Source: Lepus europaeus
Lineage: Eukaryota; Chordata; Mammalia; Lagomorpha; Leporidae
Length of the DNA stretch: 64,000 nucleotides
Reading direction: 5' to 3'
NCBI RefSeq assembly: GCF_033115175.1
Contig: NC_084837.1
Coordinates: 22,444,266-22,508,265, forward strand
Shown here: positions 1-11,399 of the stretch, in pieces
Position numbering within the stretch: the first letter of the stretch is position 1
How the letters are laid out: every line of letters begins with the position of its first letter
The notes under the pieces: generated by a model
Told to the model about the DNA's origin: nothing
The model's input: the letters and a program-made list of their open reading frames with translations, nothing else
Databases searched by the model: none
Made by a program: the position numbers and the translations under genes

Positions 1-19
1 TCTCAAAAGACAATATTCT

Positions 20-312
20 GGGTGAGTGTTTGGCCTAGCAATGCAGACACTGCTTGGGATGCCTGCATCTTATATCTCTCAGAGTCCTGGCTGTGTTCCT
101 GATTCCAGCTGCTGGCTTATGCACACCCGAGGAGGCAGCAGGTGATGGCCCAGGTATCTGTGTTCCTGGCGTACCCGTGGGAGAACTGGACTGAGTTTCT
201 GGGTCTCAGCCTGGTCCAGCCCTAGCTGTCGCAGGCGTTCAGGGTGAGAACCAATGGATGTGAGCTTGCTCACTCTCTCTGCCTCACAAATAAATAACTA
301 AAAATCTTAAGA
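20..312 (+). mobile_element. C-repeat SINE, old type-B-like copy
   Basis: The copy reads forward: a degenerate head (TTTGGCCTAGCAATGCAG), a body with CAGCTGCTGGCTTATGC and GATGGCCCAGGTATCTG, and a 3' end CTGCCTCACAAATAAATAACTAAAAATCTT. The A-rich tail gives the strand. It is far more diverged than the CpG-rich copies near 30 kb, so it is an early insertion. It is a non-coding, tRNA-derived retroposon mobilised in trans by L1. Confidence 0.8.
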
Positions 313-789
313 AGAATATTTCTTGTAATAAAGTATCGCTTTTGTAAACTGTCCTTTTATTACTCTCTGGAAATGTTCTGTGTATTGTCTCTAATCTTAG
401 TATTTTAAAACTATTAAATGACATGCCTAAGTTTAGGTCTTTTTTGTATCATCTTACTCAGCACTTTGTAAATCAAAGTATCTTAAATCTGAGAAATTTA
501 TATTATTTATTTTGTAATTCATCTTATTTGAATTCCTCAGTCTCCTTTTCTGGATTGATTTTCTATATATTTACATTGAATTTCTATGTATTTTATCTCT
601 TCCTCATCAAAGTTTCTGCATTTGTCTCTTAGTTTTGCTTTCTATAGATTTATTCAACTTTACTTTTAAATTTTCAATTAATTTACTCTTTTATTTCAGC
701 ATTTGCCTTGTTGCAATAAGTGCAATAAGTGCTCTTTATTTTTTCTCTGTTTATTGCATTCTTTTTTACTTTAAAGATGAAATACTTTC
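313..789. other. T-rich stretch without recognised gene
   Basis: Strongly T-rich on the plus strand, with only short accidental open frames. The composition resembles an antisense L1 remnant, but no diagnostic L1 motif could be matched. Confidence 0.4.
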
Positions 790-1121
790 TTTTTTTAAAT
801 TTTATTTATTTGACAGGTGGAGTTACAGACAGTGAGAGGGAGAGAGAGAAAGGTCTTTCCTTTATTGGTTCACTCCCCAAATGACTGCAACAGACAGAGC
901 TGCACTGATCTGAAGCCAGGAGCCAAGTGCTTCCTCCTGGTATCCCATGCAGGTGCAGGGCCCAAGCACTTGGGCCATCCTCCATTGCCTTCCCGTGCCA
1001 CAGCAGAGAGCTGGACTGGAAGAGGAGCAACCGGGACAGAATCGGGATACCAACTGGGACTAGAACTCGGGGTGCCGGCGCCACAGGCAGAGGATTAGCC
1101 TATTGAGCAGTGGCGCCAGCC
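790..1121 (-). mobile_element. C-repeat SINE, type A
   Basis: Minus-strand copy. The poly-T at the left is its A-tail, followed by GACAGGTGGAGTTACAGACAG, the TTGGTTCACTCCCCAAATG block, and the reversed head ending GTGGCGCCAGCC. Its 5' end abuts the truncated 3' UTR of the large L1 at 1123; no exact target-site duplication was found, so a deletion may have occurred at this junction. Confidence 0.9.
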
Positions 1122-1247
1122 TAAAGTACTGTTTGAGTACTAGTTATACCGCTAATTCACATAGTACAACACATTAAGGACAGAGATCCTGCACTGGGGG
1201 GTAAGTGCACAATGACTTCTGTTGTTGATTTAATAATTGACACTCTT

Positions 1248-2276
1248 TTTTTTTAACTTTTATTTAATGAATATAAATTTCCAAAGTACAGCTTATGGAT
1301 TACAATGGCTCCCTGCCCCCCATAACTTCCCTCCCACCTGCAACCCTCCCCTCTCCTGCTCACTCCCTCCTTCCATTCACATCAAGATTCATTTTCAATT
1401 ATCTTTATATATAGAAGATCAGTTTAGTATATATTAAGTAAAGATTTCAACAGTTTGCACCCACATAGAAACACAAAGTGAAAAATACTGTTTGAGTACT
1501 AGTTATAGCATTAAATCACAATGTATAGCACATTAAGGACAGAGATCCTACATGAGGAGTAAGTGCACAGTGATTCCTGTTGTTGACTTAATGAATTGAC
1601 ACTCTTATTTATGGTGTCAGTAATCACCCTAGGCTCTTGTCATGAGTTGCCAAGGCTATGGAGGCCTTTTGAGTTCGCCGACTCTGATCTTATTTAGACA
1701 AGATCATAGTCAAAGTGGAAGTTCTCTCCTTTCTTCAGAGAAAGGTACCTCCTTCTTTGATGACCTGTTCTTTCCACTGGGATCTCACTCACAGAGATCT
1801 TTCATATAGGATTTTTTTTTTTTTGGCCAGAATGTCTTGGCTTTCCATGCCTGAAATACTCTCATGGGATTTTCAGTCAGATCCAAATGCCTTCAGGGCT
1901 GATTCTGAGGCCAGAGTGCTATTTAGGACATCTGCCATTCTATGAGTCTGCTGTGTATCCCGCTTCCCATGATGGATCGTTCTCTCCCTTTTTGATTCTA
2001 TCAGTTAGTATTAGCAGACACTAGTCTTGTTTGTGTGATCCCTTTGACTCTTAGACTTATCAGTGTGATCAATTGTGAACTGAAATTGATCATTTGGATT
2101 AGTAAGATGGCATTGGTACATGCCACCTTAATGGGATTGAATTGGAATCCCCTGGCATGTTTTTAACTCCCCCATTTGGGGCAAGTCCGATTGAGCATGT
2201 CCCAAATTGTACATCTCCTCCCTCTCTTATTCTCACTCTTATATTTAACAGGGGTCACTTTTCAGTTAAATTTAAC
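1248..2276 (-). mobile_element. 5'-truncated L1 3' UTR nested in older L1
   Basis: Begins at the left with a poly-T (A-tail) and the reversed L1 3' terminus (ACTTTTATTTAATGAATATA), and runs through the 3' UTR to ...CAGTTAAATTTAAC. It is bounded by a perfect 13-bp target-site duplication AATTGACACTCTT at 1235-1247 and 2277-2289. The target is itself L1 3' UTR, so the same L1 segment is seen twice (1123-1247 with 2277-2990, and 1248-2276). It contains no ORF2 sequence. Confidence 0.9.
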
Positions 2277-3098
2277 AATTGACACTCTTATTTATGAGTA
2301 ATCACCCAAGGCTCTTGTCATGAGCTTCCAAGGCTGTGGAAGCCTCTTGAGTTCGCCAACTCCGATCTTATATTTAGACAAGGCCATAGTCAAAGTGGAA
2401 GTTCCCTCTTCCTCCGTTCAGAAAAAGGCAGCTCCTTTTGATGGCCCATTCTTTCTGCTGGGATGCTGGGATCTCACTCACAGAGATTTTTTATTTAGTT
2501 TTTTTTTTTTTTTTGCCAGAGTGTCTTGGCTTCCCATGCCTGAAATACTCTCATGGGCTTTTCAGCCAGATCCAAATGCCTCCTGGGATGATTCTGAGCC
2601 TAGAGTGCTGTTTAGAACATCTGCCATTCTATGAGTCTGCCATGTATCCCGCTTCCCATGTTGGATCGTTCTCTCCTTTTTAATTCTATCAGTTAGTATT
2701 TGCAGACACTAGTCTTGTTTATGTGATCCCTTTGACACTTAATCCTATCATTGTGATCAATTATGAACTGTAAGTGATCACTTTGACTAGTAAGATGGCA
2801 TTGGTACATGCCACCTTGATGGGATGGAATTGGAATTTCCTGGAACGTTTCTCACTCTACCATTTAGGGGTAAGCCCGAGTGAGCATGTGCCGAACTGTA
2901 CATCTCCTCCCTCTCTTATTCCCACTCTTATATTTAAGAGGGATCACTTTTTAGTTAAATTTAAACACCTAAGAATAATTATATGTTAATTAAAGAGCTC
3001 AACCAATGGTATTAAGTAGAACAAAAAAATACTGAAAGGAATAAAGTAGTAAGTTGTTCCAGGACAGTTAGCACAAGGGCTGATCAAGTCATTGTTTC

Positions 3099-6000
3099 TC
3101 ATAGTGTCCACTTCACTTCAATAGGTTTCCTATTGGGCATTTAGGTTGACTCCATGTTTTAGCTATTGTGAATTGAGCTGCATTGAACATTGAGGTGCAG
3201 ACAACTCTTTTATTTTCCATTTTTTTTTTTTTTGACAGATTGGATAGTGAGAGAGAGAGACAGAGAGAAAGCTCTTCCTTTTAGCCGTTGGTTCACCCTC
3301 CAGTGGCTGCTGTGGCCGGTGCATCTCGCTGATCTGAAGCCAGGAGCCAGGTGCTTCTCCTGATCTCCCATGTGGGTGCAGGGCCCAAAGACTTGGGCCA
3401 TCCTCCACTGCCTTCCGGGGCCATAGCAGAGAGCTGGCCTGGAAGAGGGGCAGCCGGATAGAATCCAGCACCCCAACCAGGACTAGAACCTGGTGTGCCG
3501 GCGCCGCAAGGCAGAGGATTAGCCTGTTAAGCCATGGCGCCGGCCGTATTTTCCAATTTAATTTCCTTTGGGTAAATTCCAAGGAGTGGGATGGCTGGGT
3601 TGTATGGCAGGATTGTATTCAGATTTCTGAGGAATCTCCAGACTGACTTCCATAGTGGCTTTACCAGTTTGCATTCCCACCAACAGTGGGTTAGTGTCCC
3701 TTTTTCCCCACATCCTCGCCAGCATCTGTTGTTGGTAGATTTCTGTATGTGAGCCATTCTAACTGGGATGAGGTGAAACCTCATTGTCATTTTGATTTGC
3801 ATTTCCTTGATCCTGAACATTTTTTTTATGTGTCTGTTGGCCGTATGGATTTCCTCTTTTCAAAATGTCTATTGAGGTCCTTGGCCCATCTCTTAAGTGC
3901 ATTGTTTGTTTTGTTTGTTGTGGAGTTTCTTGATTTATTTGTAGATTCTGGTTATTAATCCTTTATTGGTTGCATAGTTTGCAAATATTTTTTCCCATTC
4001 TGTTCATTGACTCTTCACTTTCCTGACTGTTTCTTTTCCGGTACACAAACTTCTCAATTTGATGTAATCCCAATTGTTAATTTTGGCTAAGACTGCCTAT
4101 GCCTCTGGGGTCTTTTCCAAGAAGTCTTTGCCTGTGCCTATATTTTGCAGGGTTTCTCCCATGTTCTCTAATAATTTGATAGTGTTGGTGCGTAGATTTA
4201 GGTCTTTAATCTATGTTGAGTGGATTTTTGTGTAAGGTGTAAGGTAGGGGTCTTGTTTCATGCTTCTGCACATGGAAATCTAGTTTTCCCAGGACCATTT
4301 GTTGAATAGATTGTCCTTGCTTCAGGAATTGGTTTTATATCCTTGATCAAATATAAGTTGGCTGTAGATGTTTGGATTGATTTCTGGTGTTTCTATTCTG
4401 TTCCATTGGTCTATCCATCTGTTTCTGTACCAGTACCATGCTGTTTTGATTATAACTTCCCTGTAGTATGTCCTGAAATCTGGTATTGTGATGCCTCTGG
4501 CTTTGTTTTTGTTGTGCAAGATTGCTTTAGCTATTCGAGGTCTCCTGTGTCTCCATATGAATTTCAGCATCACTTTTTCCATATCTGAGAAGAATGTCTT
4601 TGGTATTTTAATTGGTATCACATTGAATTTATAAATTGCTTTTGGGAGAATGGACATTTTGATGATGTTGATTCTTCCAATCCATGAGCATGGAAGATTT
4701 TTCCATTTTTTGGTATCCTCTTCTATTTCTTTCTTTAAGGTTTTGTAATTCTCATCGTAGAGATCTTTGACGTCCTTGGTTCAGTTTATTCTGAGGTATT
4801 TGATTGTTTTTATAGCTATTGAGAATGAGATTGATCTTAGCAGTTTTCTCAGCCATGGCATTGCCTGTGTATACAAAGGCTGTTGATTTTTGTGCATTGA
4901 TTTTATATCCTGCTACTTTGGCAAACTCTTCTGTGAGCTCCTAGTAGAGTTCTTTGGATCCCCTAGATAAAGAATCATATCATCTGCAAAGAGAGATAGT
5001 TTGACTTCTTCCTTCCCATTATGTATCCCTTTAATTTCTTTTTCTTTCCTGATGGCTCTGGCTATAACTTCCAGTACTATATTGAAAAGCAGTGGTGAAA
5101 TTGGGCATTCCTGTCTGGTACCAGATCTCAGTGGAAATGCTTCCAACTTTTCCCCATTCAATAGAATGCTGGCTGAGGGATTTTCATAAACTGCTTTGAT
5201 TGTATTGAGGAATGTTCCCTCTATACCCAATTTTTTAGAGTTTTCATTATGAAAGGGTGTTGCATTTTATCAAATGCTTTCTCTGCATCTGTTGAGAGAA
5301 TCATATGGTTTTTCTTCTTCTACAACTCTTTGTAGCAATTTCTAATGACTGTTTTTATTTCTGTGTTGGTGTTGTTACATTCCCTTTTTCATCTCTAATT
5401 TTATTGATTGGGGTCTTTTCTTTTTTTAGTTAGTTGGGCCAATGGTGTGTCAATTTTGTTTATTATTTTTTTTTCAAAAAAACAGCTCTTTGTTTTGCTG
5501 ATCTTTTGTAAATTTTTTTTGATTCAGTTCTGTTGATTTGTTCTCTAATTTTAATTATTTCTCTTCTCCTACTAGTTTTGGGTCTGATTTGCTGCAGCTT
5601 TTCCTCTAGATCCTTGAGATGCATTGATAGTTCATTTATTTGGTGCCTTTCCAATTTCTTGATGTAGGTACCTATTGCTATAAACTTTCCTCTTAACACT
5701 GCTTTTGCTGTATCCCATGTTTTGATATGTTGTATTATTATCCTCATTTACTTACAGAAAGTTTTTGATTTCTCTTTTGATTTCTTTTGATTTCTTCTAT
5801 GACCCAGTGTTTATTCAGGAGCATGTTGTTCAGTCTCCATGAGTTTGCATATGCTCTAGGGATTCCTTAGTTGCTAATTTCCAGCTTCATTCTACTGTGA
5901 TCTGAGAAGATGCATGGTATGATTTCAATTATTTTGAATTTTCTGAGACTTTCTTTATGGCCTAGTAAGTGTTCAATCCTAGAGTAGGTTCCATGTACTG

Positions 6001-6585
6001 CTGAGAAGAATGTGCATTCTTTAAGTGTAGGATGAAATGTTCTGCATATATTTGTTAGATCCATTTGGGCAATAGTGTCGATTAAATCTGCTGTTTCCTT
6101 GTTGATCTTCTGTCTGGTTGATCTGTCTATATCTGAAAGTGGAGTATTGAAGTCCCCAATACTATTGTATTGGAGTCTAAGTCTTCCTTTAAGTCCCTTA
6201 GCATATCTTTTAAATAACCCGGTGCCCTGTAATTAGGTGCATATACATTTATAATAGTTGCATCTTCCTGTTGAAATGATCCCTTAATCATTATATAGTG
6301 TCCCTCTTTGTCTCTCTTAATAGTTGTAGTGTTAAAGTTTATTTTGTCTGATATTAAGATGGCTATGCCAGCTCTTTTTTGGTTTCTGTTGGCATGGAAT
6401 ATCTTTTTCCAACATTTCACTTTCAGTCTGCATGCATCTTTGTTGGAGAGATGTGTTTCTTGTAAGCAGCAAATAGATGGGTTTTGTTTTTTAATCCATT
6501 CAGCCAGTCTGTGTCTTTTAACTGAAGAGTTGAGGCCATTAACATTCAATGTGACTATTGATAAGTAGTGACTTTGCCCTGCCAT
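3099..6585 (-). pseudogene. L1 ORF2 remnant (endonuclease-reverse transcriptase)
   Basis: The N-terminus at 6585 opens with an apurinic-type endonuclease domain: LNVNGL near residue 13, the catalytic-type LQETHL near residue 40, then RAGIAILIS and INVYAPN. The reverse-transcriptase catalytic motif FADD is encoded at 4979-4990, preceded by [14 protein letters not shown]. The C-terminal cysteine/histidine knuckle ([14 protein letters not shown]) lies near 3700. The ancestral stop is at 3099-3101. Frameshifts and stops break the frame in many places; the longest open pieces are 4322-4657, 4913-5230 and 6127-6585. A SINE interrupts the C-terminus, and a deletion removes ~190 bases near 3130. It cannot make a functional protein. 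Confidence 0.9.
3220..3546 (-). mobile_element. C-repeat SINE, type A, inside L1 ORF2
   Basis: Poly-T, then GACAGATTGGATAGTGAG, and the reversed head ending ATGGCGCCGGCC. The target-site duplication TATTTTCCA is at 3211-3219 and 3547-3555, and L1 ORF2 sequence continues on both sides. This places the SINE insertion after the L1. Confidence 0.92.
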
Positions 6586-6599
6586 TTTCCCAAAGATAC

Positions 6600-7694
6600 T
6601 TCTAATATATGCTTTGAACTTCCTGTGATCTTTTACTGAGAGATTTTCTTCCTTTACCTTCTTTTGTATTGATGGCCATGTTTCTGTGTTTCTGTGTGTA
6701 ACACATCTTTAAGCATCTTTTGCAGGGCTGGATGAGTGGCAACAAATTATTTCAATTTCTGTTTGCTATGAAAGGTCTTTATTTCACCTTCATTCACAAA
6801 TGAGAGCTTTGCAGGATATAATATTCTGGGCTGGCAGTTTTTTTTCTCTTAGTACTTGGGCTATATCTCACCATTCCTTCCTACCCTAGGGTTTCTGAAG
6901 AGAAGTCTGCTGTGAATCTAATTGGAGAATCTCTGAGAGTAATCTGACATTTCTGCCTTGCACATTGTAGAATCTTTTCTTTATGTTTCACTGTGGTGGG
7001 TTTTATTACAATGTGTCGTGGTGGGGATCTCTTTTGGTCATGTTTATTGGGGGTTCAATGTGCTTCCTGTACTTGAATGTCTCTGTCCTTCTCCAAACCC
7101 GGGAAGTTTTCTGCTAGTATTTCACTAAAAAGGCCTTCTAATCCTTTCTCTCTCTCCATGCCTTCAGGAATTCCTAGAACACAAGTGTTGAGTTTTTTAA
7201 TAGTATCCTGTAGATTCCCAACAATATTTTTTAGATTTCTACTTTCCTCTTTTTTTCTTTGGTTTGACTGTATACTTTACTGTGCTCTGTCTTCTAAGTC
7301 CGATATTCTCTGTTCTACCCCATTGATTCTGTTTTTAAGGCTCTCAAATGTGTTTTTCATTTGTTCTATTGAATTCTTCATTTCATTTTGGTTTCTCTTC
7401 AATATCTCAATTTCATGTTCTACTAAATTCCTCATTTCATTTTGATTCCTCCTTAAGATTTCATTTTCATGAGAGAGATTTTCTGTCCTGTCTTGTATGG
7501 ATTTCTGTAGTTCATGCATTTGTTTTTGATAACTTCTAAATGTTCTTATCATAAATTTTTTGAAATCCTTATCTTGCATTTCTTCTATCTCATCACCTTC
7601 ATAATCTTGTATTGGAGTGTCATGCTCATTTGGGAGCATCATGATGTCTTCCTTGTTCTTGTTTCCTTGTTTTTTTGCATTTGTTGTTTGGCAT
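6600..7694 (-). pseudogene. L1 ORF1 remnant (RNA-binding chaperone)
   Basis: The ancestral start appears to be at 7694-7692 (MPNNKCKKTRK), typical of this L1 ORF1. A frameshift follows after about 20 codons. The frame open from 7642 to 7277 carries a glutamate/lysine-rich coiled coil with an internally repeated pattern (ILRRNQNEMRN, ILKRNQNEMKN). Downstream, about 6890-7090, a decayed RNA-recognition/C-terminal region is readable (PGLEKDRDIQ-like, then a sequence resembling PIRFTADFS) with stops. In intact L1 this protein trimerises through the coiled coil and binds L1 RNA. Confidence 0.85.
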
Positions 7695-7710
7695 TGTGGA
7701 GATATTCTTT

Positions 7711-7742
<32 letters not shown>

Positions 7743-7780
7743 CTTCTTCTTCTTCTTCTTCTTCTTCTTCTTCTTCTTCT
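7711..7780. repeat. compound trinucleotide microsatellite (GCT)9 / (TTC)13
   Basis: Nine uninterrupted GCT units are followed directly by thirteen TTC units. It sits just upstream of the L1 ORF1 start, so on the L1 sense strand it reads (GAA)n(AGC)n in the end of the 5' UTR. Open frames crossing it encode only Leu, Ala or Ser runs and are not genes. Confidence 0.97.
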
Positions 7781-8812
7781 CCTTTTGTGTGTGTGTGGTG
7801 GCTTTTCTCGTTATATTATGACTCTAGATTAAGTGGACTGTCTGCTTTTGGTGAATGTCTAGAGGCTTGTGGTGGGTGTGGCCAGAGAGCTCTATTCAGT
7901 TCTTCAGGGTTAAGGGTGTGCCAAAGGTGACACACCCAGGTTTGGTATGGTAAATCTTCTCTCCCTCTTTTTCTTTTTTATCCAGAAGGGAACTAATTCT
8001 GCTCAGCTGAGCTCTTCTCCTTGATGGCAATCAGTGCCTGAGCGCTAGCCCTAGTGGGTATAATACTCGTCTGCTCTGTCCCTAGGACCACACAAAGGAT
8101 CTGTGCAGTCCTCAATGTAAGCTCAGATTCCCCTGCAATATTTCTCACTGGGTACCCAAGGTTATCGAGTTTGTGGTGAGATTACTCAAGTCTCAGCCAC
8201 ACTGTGAATTCTCCCGCACACCCTTAATTTTTTTTTTCACAGTCCCGGTTTGTAAGCTCCACACATTCACTAGGTCTTAGTCTCCTCTTATTACTCCCAA
8301 CCAGAGTCAAGTTTTTCTGTTTGGTGGAGGGCAAGCACAGCCCCAAGCTGGCACAGCTGTTACATATGTCCAAAATGGTGTCTGCTCTATTGTCTCGCAT
8401 GGCTTTGTAAGGTGTGTGGAGAGAGAAAATCTTGTCTGTAACATCCATTTTGTTTTTTTCTCTCCTCTAGTTAGGCTGGTGTACTTTCCCCCATGGGGCT
8501 TCAAGCCTCTTTCCCTCTAGGCTCTTCTTCACACTTTTCTGCCAGTGTCTTGTGCTACTGCGGTTTCACCTCACCTCTCTTTCCAGCACTGGTGCGGAGG
8601 AGAAGATTCTTGGCAGCTGGGCTCCCGAGCCGTGGGCGCCCATGTCCTCCCCGTAGATCCACCGTGTCCTCTTATTCCAGAAGAGTTCCCTCTGCAGCTT
8701 TTCCCCCTAACTCTTCCCTGAGACTTCACTATCTCCACTTTTATTAAACTACCTTTTCCTGGACTATCAGTGAGCTCTCTCCCTATTCTGCCATCTTGGA
8801 GTCACTCCCTCC
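7781..8812 (-). promoter_or_regulatory. L1 5' UTR remnant
   Basis: GC-richer than the rest of the element. Its outer end reads, on the minus strand, GTGACTCCAAGATGGCAGAA, the CAAGATGG-type start typical of L1 5' UTRs. In active L1 this region holds the internal Pol II promoter. Decay makes activity unlikely, and I cannot identify specific transcription-factor sites with confidence. Confidence 0.65.
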
Positions 8813-9729
8813 TCTGTTCTTGACAATATATATTTTTTAAAGCTATGACCTACTTTGTCATTTTAAAAATAGAATCTGCTATAAAAACCCATCTTTTTAG
8901 AAATGTCATAAGAATCTAAAAATGTTTCTTAATTTGAAAGATGACTTACGGTTTGTATACTTCTTAGATTAATTATATCAAGATCCTTGAGGACATAGTT
9001 GTTGAATTAATTATCAGAAAACTGGTGAGCAAATTTAAGTTTTAAAGACAAAACATTCCAACAAGTGTAGTTTCTAATAACAAAAAATACTTAGCTCAGA
9101 GTTCACAGGTCACAGTCCAAAGAGAGATGATTATTGGACAATCATTGGAAATGTTTTTCCCTCTTGATAAACAGACTAGATAAAAACCGAAATTCCTTGT
9201 TGACAGGATACAAAATCAATATAAATTAAATTATGCAGAAATTTCACCATCTTGCCTAAGCATTTCATTCTTCTAGGTAAAATTTTCAACCTTCCTATTC
9301 AACTTCAAAACAAAATGTTGTGTCAACAAGGTTTTTGCCTCCATTGTTCTAGTTTAAATACCATTTTGCCTCATGACATAGAGTTTCATAGTAATTTTGA
9401 ACAAGGCTGAATCAAAATATTTGGGGCTTATAAATTCCTGTTTATTTGGAACCAACTGGTCTAATTTAGAATGCTTGTTTTCAAGGCCTGTTTTTCAGCA
9501 GCCATTCTGGATTTCTCTTTCTTAGTCCTGGATTTCAAGCTGTCTTCTTTCTTATTGTTAACTCTTAGCTTACTGGATTATGTCCTTATGCAACTCCATC
9601 AGAGCTTCCTGGTATCCCTGGATATTGGAAAATATCCTTGTTTTCTCTCCTCCTTTGTGATTTGTAGTTTGGCTTGGTATAGAATTTTAAGTTAAAAAGA
9701 AGAGGTATGGCATTGTTATGTTTTTGCAT
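8813..9729. other. unique AT-rich DNA, nothing recognised
   Basis: No SINE, L1 or gene motif seen. Short open frames (up to about 74 codons at 9471-9695) lack recognisable domains. Confidence 0.5.
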
Positions 9730-9912
9730 TGTTAATAATTACTGGTTTGATTTCACTGTGTTCAGAGAATGTAGCATATAATTTCTCTTTTGGGAATTAA
9801 GTTTTTATTTTTCATATACTATAAAATGTTTTGGGTAAATGGATACTTGAAAAACAAGTATGTTTTCTGTTATGATAGTTGAGAGTTTGATAAATACCTA
9901 TTAGAGAGCCTT
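9730..9912 (-). mobile_element. ancient L1 ORF2 fragment
   Basis: The plus strand reads TTTCACTGTGTTCAGAGAAT, ATTTTGGGTAAATG-like and CTTGAAAAACAAGTATGTTTTCTG. This matches the antisense of the L1 ORF2 segment between endonuclease and reverse transcriptase as known in old mammalian L1M subfamilies. It is heavily diverged and directly abuts the 3' end of the next L1. Confidence 0.65.
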
Positions 9913-10002
9913 TTATTTTTATTTTTATTTTAATTAGTTTTTAACAGATTCACTGTGATTTGTGGATACAGTTCTAAGAACATAATGTTATATCCTTCTT
10001 CC

Positions 10003-10167
10003 TTCCTCCTCTCTCCCTTCCCTTTCTTTACCCCTTCCCTTCCTCCCTCCTTCCTTACTTCCTTCCTTCCTCTCTTTCTTTCCTTCCTCCCTTCCTTCTT
10101 TCCTTCCTTCCTTCTTTCCTTCCTTCTTTCCTTCCTTCCTTCCTTCCTTCCTTCCTTCTTTTTCAGT
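10003..10167. repeat. (CCTT)n polypyrimidine tract
   Basis: Imperfect CCTT/CTTT/CCCT runs over ~165 bases. It lies in the 3' UTR of the minus-strand L1, where L1 elements commonly carry a polypurine tract; here it has expanded as a tetranucleotide repeat. Confidence 0.95.
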
Positions 10168-10479
10168 TTTTGAGATAACATATTTTAAATTTACATAATG
10201 GTAAAAAGGCTTAATATTTCACTGAATAAGAAGTTTAACAAGTAAAAAGCAAAAAGATCCTAGTTCAGTGGGCCTATTGACAATAGCTATAAACAATAAT
10301 TGAATGGAAAAATGACCATTTCACCCATATACAGCAAATTTTAAAGTAATCACAGATCCTTAAAACTAGTAGCACAGCATGCTTAACCATTGGTTTGACA
10401 AGGGCATAAAACAAAGTTTTACAAAACTGTATTTGCAGCTATACTGATATAAACAGACATTTCTTTTTTTGTTTGTTTT

Positions 10480-11325
10480 TTAAATTTTTACTGTCACATA
10501 TAAGGGAAAGCATTTGTCTTTCTGGGCCGGGCTTATGTCACTCAACATGATGTCCTCCAGTTATATCCACTTTGCTGCAAATGGTAGAATTTCATTCTTT
10601 TTTTATAACTGGTAATATTCCATTGTGTATGTATGCTACATTTTCTCTATCCATTCATCTGATGAGGGACACCTTGGTTGATTCCAAATTTTGGCTACTG
10701 TGAACAGTGCTGCTATGAACATGGTGGTGCAGGTATCTTTGATACACTGTGTTCAAGTCTTTTGGCTATATAGGCAGAAATGGGATTGCTGGATCATATG
10801 GCAAGTCCATTTCTAGCTTTTGAAGAAATCTCCACTTTGTTTTTTATAGTGGCTGCACTAGTTTACATTTCCATCAACAGTGTACAAGTGTTGTTTCGCC
10901 AGATTTTGTTATTCTCTGTGTTTTTTATTTTAGTCATTCTGACAGGGGTGAGTTTCCTCATTGTGATTTTGATTTGCATTTCCCTGATGACTAGAGCTGT
11001 TGAGCATTTTTTCATATATATTTGTTGGCCATTGTATTTCTTCTTTTGAAAACTGTCTATTGAAATCCTTTGCCCATTTCTCTCATGGAACTAAACTGAG
11101 TCATCATGGTGAGAGTGGGCATCCTTGTCTGGTACAATATCTCACTGGAAATGCTTCCAGCTTTTCCCCATTTAATATGATGCTGGCTATGGGTTTATTG
11201 TATATTACCTTGATTGTGCTGAGATACGTTCCTTCTGTACCCAATTTTTAAAGTTTTTTATTGTTGTGTTTTATCAAATGCTTTCTCTGCATCTACTGAG
11301 ATATACATATGGTTTTTTTGGTAAA
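10480..11325 (-). pseudogene. L1 ORF2 remnant, two joined pieces
   Basis: 10480-11093 is antisense to the ORF2 C-terminus (plus strand has GGGATTGCTGGATCATATGG and TTGATTTGCATTTCCCTGATG). 11094-11310 is antisense to the reverse-transcriptase region (GAGTGGGCATCCTTGTCTGG, CTTTCTCTGCATCTACTGAG), which normally lies more than 1 kb upstream in ORF2. The sharp junction marks a deletion. Stops and frameshifts occur throughout. Confidence 0.8.
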
Positions 11326-11329
11326 ATAA

Positions 11330-11373
11330 ATTATTTTTAAAGATTTATTTATTTATTTGAAAGGCAGAGTTAC
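11330..11373 (-). mobile_element. SINE 3' stub at deletion junction
   Basis: ATTTTTAAAGATTTATTTAT then TTGAAAGGCAGAGTTAC is the reversed 3' end of a type B C-repeat. The rest of the SINE is absent and L1 ORF1-region sequence follows immediately, so a deletion removed the body of the SINE together with L1 sequence. Confidence 0.75.
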
Positions 11374-11399
11374 TCCCTGTTTCTCTGTGTAGTATATCC

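Larger units (their letters stand above)
1123..8812 (-). mobile_element. near-full-length decayed L1 (LINE-1)
   Basis: A lagomorph L1 lying on the minus strand. From right to left it has a 5' UTR starting at about 8812 (reverse complement of CCATCTTGGAGTCACTCCC), ORF1 remnants, ORF2 remnants and the 3' UTR. Intact L1 encodes an RNA-binding ORF1 protein and an endonuclease/reverse-transcriptase ORF2 protein; both are broken here. The last ~250 bases of the 3' UTR and the A-tail are missing at 1123. Later hits are an L1 3' end at 1248-2276 and a SINE at 3220-3546. About 190 bases of the ORF2 3' end are deleted near 3130. Without the inserts it is about 6.3 kb, close to the usual full length. 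Confidence 0.9.

Noticed and set aside
7514..7930. 138-codon frame with Ala/Ser/Leu runs
   Set aside because: The runs are translations of the GCT and TTC microsatellites in the L1 5' UTR.
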